A stretch of DNA of 64,000 bases from G963677915 sp963677915. GTDB lineage: Bacteria; Bacillota; Clostridia; Lachnospirales; Vallitaleaceae. The notes under the pieces are model-generated. The model saw nothing but the letters and a program-made list of their open reading frames with translations, did no database searches and had not been told where the DNA came from. Shown in pieces: positions 1-7,119 of this stretch. Numbering within the stretch: the stretch's first letter is position 1; the number at the start of each line of letters is the position of its first letter. The translations under genes were made by a program, and so were the position numbers. The stretch spans positions 1 to 64,000 of the forward strand of contig CAXXGE010000047.1 in assembly GCA_963677915.2 (NCBI GenBank), read 5' to 3'.

Positions 1-329
1 ACAAACAGCTGCTTCTGAACTGGGAAGAAACGAAGACGGACATCAAAAAAGACATTTACATCGCCTACAGGGACATGCTGTACAAAATGAAAAGCCTTGA
101 GCTAGCGGAGCTGGAGCTTGAATCGGCTGCCGAGCAGTACAGGCAGATGGAAGTCAACCATTCCCTCGGATTTATCACCGATGATACGCTGGACGCTGCA
201 GGAATGGGCTTGATACAGGCGGAAAACGCTGTGGTTGAAGCAAGAAGGGACTACTACGACGTCATCGACAAGATTGAGCAAGCGGCAGGTGTCGGACCCG
301 GATATACGAATGGAGGCTTTGGACTATGA
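1..329 (+). CDS. TolC-like coiled-coil protein, 5'-truncated by window edge
   Basis: This is the 3' end of a gene cut by the window start. The frame is open from base 3 and gives about 108 residues. They are rich in Glu, Ala and Leu and contain long helical stretches such as LELAELELESAAEQY and LIQAENAVVEARRDYYDVID, the helical-hairpin pattern of TolC/outer-membrane-efflux family proteins. The stop (327-329) overlaps the start of the next gene, which is of the same type, so the two are translationally coupled. TolC-like proteins in Gram-positive bacteria have no settled function. A role in an envelope export complex is an inference from the family name only. Confidence 0.6.
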   Translation, partial: KQLLLNWEETKTDIKKDIYIAYRDMLYKMKSLELAELELESAAEQYRQMEVNHSLGFITDDTLDAAGMGLIQAENAVVEARRDYYDVIDKIEQAAGVGPGYTNGGFGL

Positions 330-1423
330 GAGAAATCAAAAAATATTTAAGCAAGAAAAGCATAGCCGTTCTGGTCGTTGTATTTGGCGCTGTCATGCTG
401 CCTGCGATTGGATCAGAGGACGACCACAGCATTATGGACCTTGCGTATGTCAGGGAACTGGTTCTGGAAGGCAATCTGGATATCAAGGAAGCGGAGCAGG
501 AAATTTCCCAGGCAAGAACGGTCAGGATAGAAGCTGATGAAAAAGAGCGTGACCGGGGCGCTACAAAACTGGAAACCTACAAGAACCGCGACTATTATCC
601 GGAAAAGGCGGATATCGAATACGATTACGCTGTCTGGTCAAGGGATGAAGTGGCGCAGGCGGTGCTGGTGACAGCGGAAGAGAACTATATGGCCCATCGC
701 CTGAAAGAAGAGGAAATTCTGCTTCAGATCAGCAACATCGATATCCTGAAGACAGAACTCCAGCAGATCGAAAGAAAAATTGAACTGGGCAGGGCGGTTG
801 AATACGACAGGACCAAGCAGGCTCTGGCGGTCAGCCAGGCGGAGCATGCGCTGACACTGCTCTACAACGAAAGGGAGACGCTCGGCTGGGAACTTAAAAA
901 GCTGATGAACGTGTCCCTGGACAGCAATATCACCTTCGAAGACGTCCCAATCCCCGAAGTATCCTATGATGCGGCAAAGCTTGAAGAAGCGATTGCCGAT
1001 GCACTGGAAACAAACGGTGAGATTGTCAAAGCCGAGGCTGACTACGACCTGGCGCTGGTGCTCGTGGAGCTTACCGACGATGCTGGCTATGACAGCAGGG
1101 ATTCCGAATACATGACAGCGATGGATGGTGTGGATGCGGCAGAGATCAATACCATGTCTGCAAAACTCACTGTGGAATATGACATCAGAAGCGGCTACAA
1201 CGCACTGCTTAATGCCATGGATGCAGTTCAAATAAGCGTCCTCGCATCAGAGCAGGCCAAAATGTCATGGGATGCCACCCAAAGGAGATATGAGCTTGGG
1301 CTGGCTACCGAGCTGAATGCCAGAAAAGCCAAGCAGGCTTATGACGAATCACTGCATTCTGTAAGTCAGGCCAAGGTGGATGCATACATTGAAAATGCGA
1401 CGTTTTTGAACCTTTTCGAGTAA
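326..1423 (+). CDS. TolC family protein with signal peptide
   Basis: This 365-residue protein starts ATG at 326, overlapping the previous stop by four bases (ATGA). Residues 1-30 form a signal peptide: a Lys-rich start, then IAVLVVVFGAVMLPAIG. The rest is almost entirely predicted helix with repeated Glu/Ala/Leu heptads. Two similar halves end in the TolC-like pattern of a long helix followed by ELGLATELNARKAKQAYDES. The length is somewhat below that of Gram-negative TolC. It is the second of two tandem TolC-like genes, so the pair may form one envelope complex. Transporter partners would lie upstream, outside the window. Family assignment is fairly secure; function is not known. Confidence 0.6.
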   Translation: MREIKKYLSKKSIAVLVVVFGAVMLPAIGSEDDHSIMDLAYVRELVLEGNLDIKEAEQEISQARTVRIEADEKERDRGATKLETYKNRDYYPEKADIEYDYAVWSRDEVAQAVLVTAEENYMAHRLKEEEILLQISNIDILKTELQQIERKIELGRAVEYDRTKQALAVSQAEHALTLLYNERETLGWELKKLMNVSLDSNITFEDVPIPEVSYDAAKLEEAIADALETNGEIVKAEADYDLALVLVELTDDAGYDSRDSEYMTAMDGVDAAEINTMSAKLTVEYDIRSGYNALLNAMDAVQISVLASEQAKMSWDATQRRYELGLATELNARKAKQAYDESLHSVSQAKVDAYIENATFLNLFE

Positions 1424-1428
1424 AATCT

Positions 1429-1488
1429 GTGGAAAAACCCATAGTTATACACAGAAAAACGTACTTATCAACAGATAAATGTGGATAA
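1429..1488. promoter_or_regulatory. Cluster of DnaA-box-like 9-mers
   Basis: Four DnaA-box-like 9-mers lie in 60 bp between the TolC-like gene and phoH: TGTGGAAAA (1429-1437, minus-strand sense, two mismatches), TTATACACA (1445-1453, matches TTATNCACA), TTATCAACA (1465-1473, one mismatch) and TGTGGATAA (1480-1488, perfect TTATCCACA on the minus strand). No dnaA or dnaN is in the window, so this is not an obvious oriC. It could be a DnaA-responsive promoter element or a DnaA-titration site. Confidence 0.5.
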
Positions 1489-1579
1489 GAGCATACGTTC
1501 TACTTCGTACACAGCACGTCTTTATGATACAATATACTCATACGAAGACACAAAAATACGACTTGAAGGAGTTGGTTCA

Positions 1580-2950
1580 ATGATCAAGAATTACGTTATC
1601 GACACGAATGTGATGATACACGATCCGAAATTCATGTACAACTTCACTGACAACAATGTTATCATACCGATACTGTGTTTGGAGGAGCTCGACAATCTGA
1701 AACGCCGTGACGGGTTGGTTGGATTCAACGCCCGCCATGTTGCAAAAGAGTTCGGCCTGCTTCTAAAAGACGGTGACTTCCAGAAAGGCATCAAGCTGCC
1801 GAACGGAGGCACCCTGCGGGTAGAACTCAACCATACGGAAACGGACTGTCTGCCGGATGGCGTCGATATCAAAAAGAATGACACGAGAATTATCGCCGTT
1901 GTGAAGAATCTTCAAGATAAGTTTCCGGATATCAAAACAATCCTTGTCACAAAAGATGTGTACATGTTCATTAAAGCCAAATCTCTCAACGTCAAAGTCG
2001 AAGACTATCAGAACGACAAGATCGAAAGCGGGGATGTCTACAAGGGCTACGTGGAAGTGGAGTGGCCATCCCAATACATCGACGCAGTATACAGCGGCAA
2101 CGGACCGACGATTCCCGAATTTTACAAGGAAGAACTGTACCCCAACGAATTCGTACATATCAAGAGCAATGACCGCCAGGGACATGAGGTCATTGCCAGG
2201 TACAATGGAAAAGGCCTCGTTCCCTTGAAATATGCCAACGAAGAGGCCTGGGGACTGACGCCTTTGAACAGGGAACAGAAGATGGCCTTCGAACTACTGA
2301 TGAATCCTGAAATCCATTTCGCCAGTATAATCGGCGGAGCGGGCTCAGGCAAGACGATTTTGGCAACTGCCACTGCCCTTCAGAATGTCATCGAAACGAA
2401 CAGATACCGAAAAATCGTATTTGTAAGGCCGGTTGTTGCAGCGGGCAATGACATAGGCTATCTGCCTGGATCGGAAATAGAGAAGCTGAAGCCTTGGATG
2501 GGAAGTTTCTATGATGCCATTGAAAACCTGAGCGATATCAAGGATTCAGCGAATCCAAACTACCAGTCCCATGGACATTTCAGTTCGAAGCCGACCTTTA
2601 CAGTCGATGATTTTATTGAACAGTACAGGCAAAGGGGCATCATTGAAACCCGGACCTTCACTTATATGAGAGGCCGTACCTTTACCAATTCACTGGTTAT
2701 CGTAGATGAAGCACAGGAGATGACGCCTCACTTGGCGAAGCTGATGCTGACACGTGCCGGAGAGTCTTCCAAGTTCATATTCCTTGGCGACCCCAGCGAC
2801 AACCAGATCGACAACCATTACGTAGATTCCCGTTCGAACGGACTGATCTACACGGTTGAGAAAATGAAAGGCCACACGCTCACAGGTCATGTCGCCTTGA
2901 AACGTGTAGAGCGTTCGCCACTAGCGAAGATTGCGGAACAAGCCATGTAG
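1580..2950 (+). CDS. PhoH family ATPase with N-terminal PIN domain (YlaK-like)
   Basis: The protein is 456 residues from ATG 1580, which follows an AAGGAG about 9 bases upstream. An in-frame start at 1481 is possible but would lie inside the DnaA-box cluster. Residues 1-140 form a PIN domain starting KNYVIDTNVMIHDP, with acidic residues DTNV and LEELD that would bind metal for RNase activity. Residues about 230-456 form the PhoH P-loop domain, with Walker A GGAGSGKT at about 252-259 and Walker B LVIVDEAQ. PIN-PhoH proteins are thought to be ATP-dependent RNA helicase/ribonucleases, as described for the mycobacterial PhoH2. The gene is followed after 26 bp by mtnN, probably in one operon. Confidence 0.9.
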   Translation: MIKNYVIDTNVMIHDPKFMYNFTDNNVIIPILCLEELDNLKRRDGLVGFNARHVAKEFGLLLKDGDFQKGIKLPNGGTLRVELNHTETDCLPDGVDIKKNDTRIIAVVKNLQDKFPDIKTILVTKDVYMFIKAKSLNVKVEDYQNDKIESGDVYKGYVEVEWPSQYIDAVYSGNGPTIPEFYKEELYPNEFVHIKSNDRQGHEVIARYNGKGLVPLKYANEEAWGLTPLNREQKMAFELLMNPEIHFASIIGGAGSGKTILATATALQNVIETNRYRKIVFVRPVVAAGNDIGYLPGSEIEKLKPWMGSFYDAIENLSDIKDSANPNYQSHGHFSSKPTFTVDDFIEQYRQRGIIETRTFTYMRGRTFTNSLVIVDEAQEMTPHLAKLMLTRAGESSKFIFLGDPSDNQIDNHYVDSRSNGLIYTVEKMKGHTLTGHVALKRVERSPLAKIAEQAM

Positions 2951-2976
2951 CTGGATTTTGAACAGGAGGACAATGA

Positions 2977-3675
2977 ATGGATGTTATAGGCATAATAGGG
3001 GCAATGGACGAAGAAGTACTGTTTCTAAAAGAGAAGATGGTGCAGAAGGAAGTCAGGAGCATCGCTTCCTTCGAGTTCTTTGTCGGCACACTTCACAATA
3101 AATCGATTGTACTTGTAAAGGCAGGCATCGGAAAAGTGAATGCTGCAATCTGCACACAAATATTGATAGACGTATTCAATGCAGGTGCCATCATCAACAC
3201 GGGTATCGCAGGTGCGGTCGACGAGAAACTTGAGATAGGCGATGTGGTCATATCAAAAGACCTCCGCCCCCATGATTTTGACGCAGTTGCTTTCGGCTAT
3301 GAGCTGGGCGAAATCCCCAGAATGGATACAAGCATTTTCCCGGCCGACGAGCATATGATCCATATAGCCATCAAGGGCAGCGACGCTCTGACGGCGGCGA
3401 CCAACGTTTTTGTTGAAAGAATTGTAAGCGGTGACCAGTTCATTGCATCGAATGAGAAGAAGAGCTTTCTGAAGGAGCAATTCGGCGCATTCTGCACGGA
3501 GATGGAGGGTGCGGCAGTCGCACAGGTCTGCTATCTCAACCAAGTGCCCTTTGTTGTCATCCGTTCCATTTCAGACAAGGCGGATGAAGCGGCGGAGACG
3601 AACTTCGAGGAATTCAAAGAGGTGGCATCCGCAAACTCCTGCAGGATGATCGAAAGGATGCTGGAAGTATTCTGA
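2977..3675 (+). CDS. mtnN: 5'-methylthioadenosine/S-adenosylhomocysteine nucleosidase
   Basis: The protein is 232 residues. It hydrolyses MTA and SAH to adenine and the thioribose compounds, recycling products of methyl transfer and radical-SAM chemistry and feeding autoinducer-2 synthesis. Family hallmarks are the start IGIIGAMDEEV, the nucleobase/ribose region MEGAAVAQVCY with the conserved Met-Glu, and VIRSISDKAD with the catalytic Asp. Full length for the family. The start at 2977 follows AGGAGG at 2964-2969. A second ATG at 2973 is out of frame. The stop overlaps the start of a 55-residue ORF (TGATG). Confidence 0.95.
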   Translation: MDVIGIIGAMDEEVLFLKEKMVQKEVRSIASFEFFVGTLHNKSIVLVKAGIGKVNAAICTQILIDVFNAGAIINTGIAGAVDEKLEIGDVVISKDLRPHDFDAVAFGYELGEIPRMDTSIFPADEHMIHIAIKGSDALTAATNVFVERIVSGDQFIASNEKKSFLKEQFGAFCTEMEGAAVAQVCYLNQVPFVVIRSISDKADEAAETNFEEFKEVASANSCRMIERMLEVF

Positions 3676-3842
3676 TGCGGATAATCAAGAAGATATGGAA
3701 GCTTCTGAAACGAATGCCCAAACTGGTAAAGTTCGGGAAAGCGGTCAAGAAATTCCTGAAAGCGGTCGGCAAGGCAGCCGAAACAGGACTTGCAGGCTAT
3801 GACTTCTATAAAAAAATAGATGACAAGAGGAAGAAGAGATGA
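3675..3842 (+). CDS. Small cationic amphipathic peptide, 55 aa
   Basis: ATG 3675 shares its A with the mtnN stop (TGATG), so it would be translated by re-initiation. The 55 residues begin MRIIKKIWKLLKRMPKLVKF and end in DDKRKKR. About a third are Lys or Arg, arranged with Ile/Leu/Val/Trp at helix-like intervals. There is no Cys and no leader peptide. The stop codon lies inside the left arm of the operon terminator, so this is the last gene of phoH-mtnN. I do not recognise a family. Composition resembles leaderless membrane-active peptides of the aureocin A53 type, but could equally be a nucleic-acid or ribosome-binding peptide. No immunity or export gene is adjacent. Confidence 0.55.
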   Translation: MRIIKKIWKLLKRMPKLVKFGKAVKKFLKAVGKAAETGLAGYDFYKKIDDKRKKR

Positions 3843-3868
3843 CGTGAGTGAAGTCGTCTCTTTTTTTG
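3835..3868 (+). terminator. Rho-independent terminator of phoH-mtnN
   Basis: A 9-bp stem AGAGATGAC (3835-3843) pairs with GTCGTCTCT (3853-3861, one G-U) around a 9-base loop and runs into seven T (3861-3867). It overlaps the stop of the 55-residue ORF. Confidence 0.85.
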
Positions 3869-3938
3869 TTTCCGCAACTTTACAAGGGAACAAATGTTCG
3901 GTATAATTAAAGTAGATGAAATGGAAGGGGGCCTGGCT

Positions 3939-5177
3939 ATGCTGGCCAACGAAATCATGAACAAGCTGACAACCCTCGCCGATGCGGCGAAGTACGATGT
4001 ATCCTGCGCATCGAGCGGCGTGGACAGAAAAGGCGGCAAGGGTTTGGGCAATGCTGCCGCATGCGGCATCTGCCACACATGGTCCTCCGACGGACGGTGT
4101 GTGTCGTTGCTCAAGCTCCTTCTTTCGAACGACTGCGTCTTCGACTGTGCCTACTGCATCAACAGGTCCAGCAACGACATCCGCAGGGAAAGCTTTACAG
4201 CTGAAGAGATTGCAACACTTACGATGGAATTCTACCGCAGAAACTATATAGAAGGGCTCTTCCTGAGTTCCGCCATTGAGAAGAATCCCGACCATACGAT
4301 GGAGAAGATCCTCAAGGTACTGATGCTGCTTAGAAAAAAAGAAAAGTTCTTCGGATACATCCATGTCAAGGCGATCCCCGGAGCCGATCCGATCCTGATC
4401 AAGCAGGCGGGCATGTTCGCCGACAGGATGAGCATCAACATCGAACTGCCGTCCACTCCAAGCCTTAAGCTTCTGGCCCCCCAGAAGAAACCGGAGAAGC
4501 TGTTCCTGCCGATGAAGCAGATAGCGGACGGGATTATGGATGCCAGGGACGGCAACAGGCATGCGGTGAACAAAGTCAGCTTCGTGCCTGCCGGCCAGTC
4601 CACGCAGATGGTAATCGGCGCGTCGCCCGACAGCGACCGGACCATTCTGCAGATGTCCCAGCAGCTGTATAACCGGTTCAACATGAAGAGGGTCTATTAC
4701 TCCGCCTATATGGCCGTCAACGACAGCAAGCTGCTGCCGGCCATCAATACGGCGCCGCCAATGCTCAGGGAGCACAGGCTGTACCAGGCCGACTGGCTTC
4801 TCAGGTTCTACCATTTCGATGCCGGGGAAATCCTGGAAGGACCGGATCAGAACCTGGACCTGACCTACGATCCGAAGATCAGCTGGGCGTTCCGCCATAT
4901 GGACAGGTTCCCTATGGAAATCAACAAGGCCAGCTATGAGGAGCTGCTCAGGGTACCAGGGATCGGCATGGTATCGGCGAGGCGAATCGTGAAACAAAGA
5001 CACCTGCTTGCAGTCAGTTTCGATGATTTGAAGAAGATGGGCGTTGTCGTGAAGAGAGCACGTTATTTCGTCACATGCCAGGGCAGATTCGCCGGCGACG
5101 CTGCGATGAGCGAGGATGCAATCAAGCATGCACTGAACCCCGTACCGCCCTATGAACAGATGAGCCTTTTCAATTAA
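3939..5177 (+). CDS. Putative DNA/RNA modification radical SAM protein (TIGR03916-type)
   Basis: The protein is 412 residues from ATG 3939, preceded by GGAAGGGGG. The in-frame ATG at 3894 is unlikely because a TATAAT -10 box lies just behind it. The radical-SAM [4Fe-4S] motif is CVFDCAYC (Cys 66, 70, 73), with an extra CGICHTW just upstream. The C-terminus carries a helix-hairpin-helix motif, LLRVPGIGMVSARRIVKQ, that suggests nucleic-acid binding. This matches the family of radical-SAM proteins linked to uracil-DNA-glycosylase-like genes. The partner gene follows after 21 bp. Substrate and reaction are unknown, as far as I know. Confidence 0.88.
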   Translation: MLANEIMNKLTTLADAAKYDVSCASSGVDRKGGKGLGNAAACGICHTWSSDGRCVSLLKLLLSNDCVFDCAYCINRSSNDIRRESFTAEEIATLTMEFYRRNYIEGLFLSSAIEKNPDHTMEKILKVLMLLRKKEKFFGYIHVKAIPGADPILIKQAGMFADRMSINIELPSTPSLKLLAPQKKPEKLFLPMKQIADGIMDARDGNRHAVNKVSFVPAGQSTQMVIGASPDSDRTILQMSQQLYNRFNMKRVYYSAYMAVNDSKLLPAINTAPPMLREHRLYQADWLLRFYHFDAGEILEGPDQNLDLTYDPKISWAFRHMDRFPMEINKASYEELLRVPGIGMVSARRIVKQRHLLAVSFDDLKKMGVVVKRARYFVTCQGRFAGDAAMSEDAIKHALNPVPPYEQMSLFN

Positions 5178-5198
5178 CGCATTTTAGGAGGAAGACCA

Positions 5199-5930
5199 AT
5201 GGTTTATTTATACGACGGAAGCCTCGACGGCTTCTTCACCTGCATATACAAGCATTACTACGACGCGCCGTGCAGCGGCATTCAGGCCCTGGGCAACAAC
5301 CAGCTGGCCTGTTTCGAATCCTATGAATATGTCGAGATGGACAGCGTCCTTGCTGACAAGGTGCATGATGCCATCAAGGACAAGTTCACCGAAAGCATGT
5401 ATCAGTCGATGTACCACGCCTTCCTGTCGAGGGAGCCTGAGAAGGATATGCATTTGTTGTACTATATCGAGCTGGGATTCAAGATAGGAAGGAAACTGGA
5501 AAGGCTGCACACCCATGAAGACGTCTATCAGGTGATGAAGATGTCCAGCAGGGTAGGATCGGAGCAGCACCGTTTCCTGGGACTTTTGAGGTTCTCGGAT
5601 ATGGGAAGCTTCCTCTATGCGGTTTTCGAGCCGGAGAACAATCTGCTGCCGCTGCTGGGGGACCATTTCGCCGACCGGCTCTCCACGGAGAACTGGGTCA
5701 TCCATGACCTGGGAAGGCGAACAGCATGTGTCGGCAGCAAAGGACAGTGGCTCTTGACAGACCTTGAGGAAAGACTCGACTCGAAGGGTACAGGCAGCAG
5801 CGAGGAAGCATTCAGAAGTCTGTGGAAAGCGTATTTCAATACAATAGGCATCGAGGGAAGGGAGAACAGAAAGCTCCAGCAGCAGTTCGTCCCGCTCAAA
5901 TACAGGCAGCATCTGCTGGAGTTTAAATAG
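5199..5930 (+). CDS. DUF4130 / TIGR03915-type partner of radical SAM protein
   Basis: The protein is 243 residues, starting MVYLYDGSLDGFFTCIYKHY, which is the recognisable start of the DUF4130 family (probable DNA metabolism protein). SD TAGGAGG precedes the ATG. In Gram-negative bacteria this domain is often fused to a uracil-DNA-glycosylase-like domain. In Firmicutes it stands alone next to the radical-SAM gene, as here. It ends in a basic segment ENRKLQQQFVPLKYRQHLLEFK that may contact nucleic acid. The two genes form a two-gene operon. A joint role in nucleic-acid repair or base modification is an inference from these associations. Confidence 0.85.
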   Translation: MVYLYDGSLDGFFTCIYKHYYDAPCSGIQALGNNQLACFESYEYVEMDSVLADKVHDAIKDKFTESMYQSMYHAFLSREPEKDMHLLYYIELGFKIGRKLERLHTHEDVYQVMKMSSRVGSEQHRFLGLLRFSDMGSFLYAVFEPENNLLPLLGDHFADRLSTENWVIHDLGRRTACVGSKGQWLLTDLEERLDSKGTGSSEEAFRSLWKAYFNTIGIEGRENRKLQQQFVPLKYRQHLLEFK

Positions 5931-5949
5931 GAAAAAAGCACAAAAAAAC

Positions 5950-5974
5950 AGCACCGCTTCAAAGTATCGGTGCT
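5950..5974 (-). terminator. Hairpin, terminator-like only on the minus strand
   Basis: AGCACCG (5950-5956) and CGGTGCT (5968-5974) form a 7-bp stem. On the minus strand the stem is followed by a run of seven T. On the plus strand no T-run follows. There is no minus-strand gene upstream of it, so its role as a terminator is uncertain. Confidence 0.4.
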
Positions 5975-6113
5975 TAAAGGATGAGGGGGAGAGTATTTAA
6001 TATGTAAGAGGTAACTAATCTTACCCAAATATCATAAAACAAATTTATGTATTAGGTATGTAAATAATATGAATAAATTGTGAACATTTACAAGTGTGAG
6101 CGTTCCCAATGCC

Positions 6114-6142
6114 TTGAATACTTGTTCAAAATGTTGTATACT
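6114..6142 (+). promoter_or_regulatory. Promoter for tadA
   Basis: TTGAAT (6114-6119) and TATACT (6137-6142) are separated by 17 bp, a good sigma-A-type promoter 35 bp upstream of the tadA start. Confidence 0.6.
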
Positions 6143-6176
6143 TCTTACAAGTTTATGGCATGATTGGAGAATAGTG

Positions 6177-6678
6177 ATGAGCCACGCGGCATTTATGAAA
6201 GAGGCAATTGAAGAAGCGAAAAAGGCCTGGAAACTGGAGGAAGTACCGATCGGCGCCGTCATTGTCCATGACGGGGGAATCATAGCCGCGGATTCAACCA
6301 GCGCAACACGAAAAAGAACACCCTTGCCCATGCGGAGCTTATTGCCATCAATGAAGCCTCGGCGTGATCGGCGACTGGAGGCTTGAAGGCTGCACCATGT
6401 ATGTGACCCTGGAGCCGTGTCCCATGTGTGCCGGTGCCATCGTCCAGTCCAGGCTGGACAAAGTCTATATCGGTACGATGAATCCGAAAGCAGGGAGCGC
6501 AGGGTCTGTTGTCAACCTTCTGGATGAGCCGGGATTCAACCACCAGGTGGGCATCGAGAGGGGTGTGCTTCAAGAGGAATGCAGTCGGTTGCTGACGGAT
6601 TTCTTCAAAGAACTCAGGGACAGGAAGAAACAGGAGAAGACATCGGAGCAAGGTACACAAGAGCCAGTTGACAACTGA
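6177..6678 (+). CDS. tadA: tRNA adenosine(34) deaminase TadA, broken by two 1-base deletions
   Basis: TadA converts A34 to inosine in tRNA-Arg(ACG). The start ATG 6177 gives MSHAAFMKEAIEEAKKAW...VPIGAVIVHDG. Near 6289 the similarity moves to another frame, which reads NTLAHAELIAINEA with the zinc-binding/catalytic HAE. Near 6364 it moves again to VIGDWRLEGC, then the zinc motif EPCPMCAG. Two single missing bases restore one full-length protein of about 167 residues. TadA is essential in most bacteria, so sequencing or assembly errors are likelier than a real pseudogene. The frameshifts lie in the same 3.6-kb stretch as those in dnaX and recR. Confidence 0.8.
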
Positions 6679-6696
6679 GGCTGTAGACCTTATAAT
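6668..6696 (+). promoter_or_regulatory. Consensus promoter of the SRP RNA
   Basis: TTGACA (6668-6673), 17-bp spacer and TATAAT (6691-6696) match the sigma-70/sigma-A consensus exactly. It overlaps the tadA stop. Transcription would start near 6703, about 45 bases before the mature SRP RNA end, so 5' processing is implied. Confidence 0.8.
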
Positions 6697-6747
6697 GTAC
6701 AAGCATGTGCATGTGAAATACATGTGCAGACTATATTGTATAAAGTT

Positions 6748-7011
6748 TCCGTGCAGCCGGGGAGTCAGCGGTGCCCTGTACCTGCAATCCGCTATAGCAG
6801 GGGTGATGCCAATCGGAGGCTTTCATATTGCAGAGCTGCCCTTGATAAGTGGCAATGACGAACGGGTCTTGCGCAACAGGAGCCTGTGAACCGTGTCAGG
6901 TCTTGACGGAAGCAGCACTAAGCAGAACTTTTTGTGTGCCGCAAGGGTGCCTGTTTTGAGTTAACTGTCAAGGTAACGTCTGTGAGTGGAAGTCGAAGTG
7001 CGGCGCACGGA
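6748..7011 (+). ncRNA. ffs: Signal recognition particle RNA, long type with Alu domain
   Basis: About 264 nt closed by pairing of TCCGTGC (6748-6754) with GCACGGA (7005-7011). The Alu-domain segment GGTGCCCTGTACCTGCAATC and the S-domain segments GGGTCTTGCGCAACAGG and GAACCGTGTCAGGTC match Bacillus scRNA. The 3' part GTGCCGCAAGGGTGCCTG and the Alu closing stem are also present. With Ffh it directs membrane proteins to the translocon. The domain IV tip is unusual: C6902-U6903, loop UGAC (6904-6907), then G6908-G6909, where most bacteria have a GGAA loop. Its position between tadA and dnaX is the same as in B. subtilis. Small ORFs across it are artefacts. Confidence 0.93.
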
Positions 7012-7030
7012 TTTAATATTGAATTTTTTG

Positions 7031-7063
7031 AGGGCCGACGGCAGTATTGCCAGAAGGCCCTTT
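7031..7063 (+). terminator. Terminator after SRP RNA
   Basis: GGGCC (7032-7036) pairs with GGCCC (7056-7060). An inner stem GGCA/TGCC (7040-7051) carries a GTAT loop. Three T follow. Moderate strength. Confidence 0.55.
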
Positions 7064-7119
7064 CCTAATGCATTAACCTTCTAGATATGATAAAATAGTA
7101 GGAACGAAAGGGGATAGAC

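Noticed and set aside
1429..1488. Complete oriC
   Set aside because: No AT-rich unwinding element with DnaA-trio pattern was recognised, and dnaA/dnaN are absent from the window.
1481..1579. Upstream in-frame start for PhoH
   Set aside because: It would place coding sequence over the DnaA boxes and ignore the good SD and PIN-domain start at 1580.
3531..5129. 532-residue minus-strand ORF over the radical-SAM gene
   Set aside because: Shadow of the mtnN end and the radical-SAM gene. Composition is His/Arg/Val-rich as expected from antisense frames.
6668..6889. 73-residue ORF between tadA and dnaX
   Set aside because: It lies across the promoter and body of the SRP RNA, has no ribosome-binding site and no protein-like composition.
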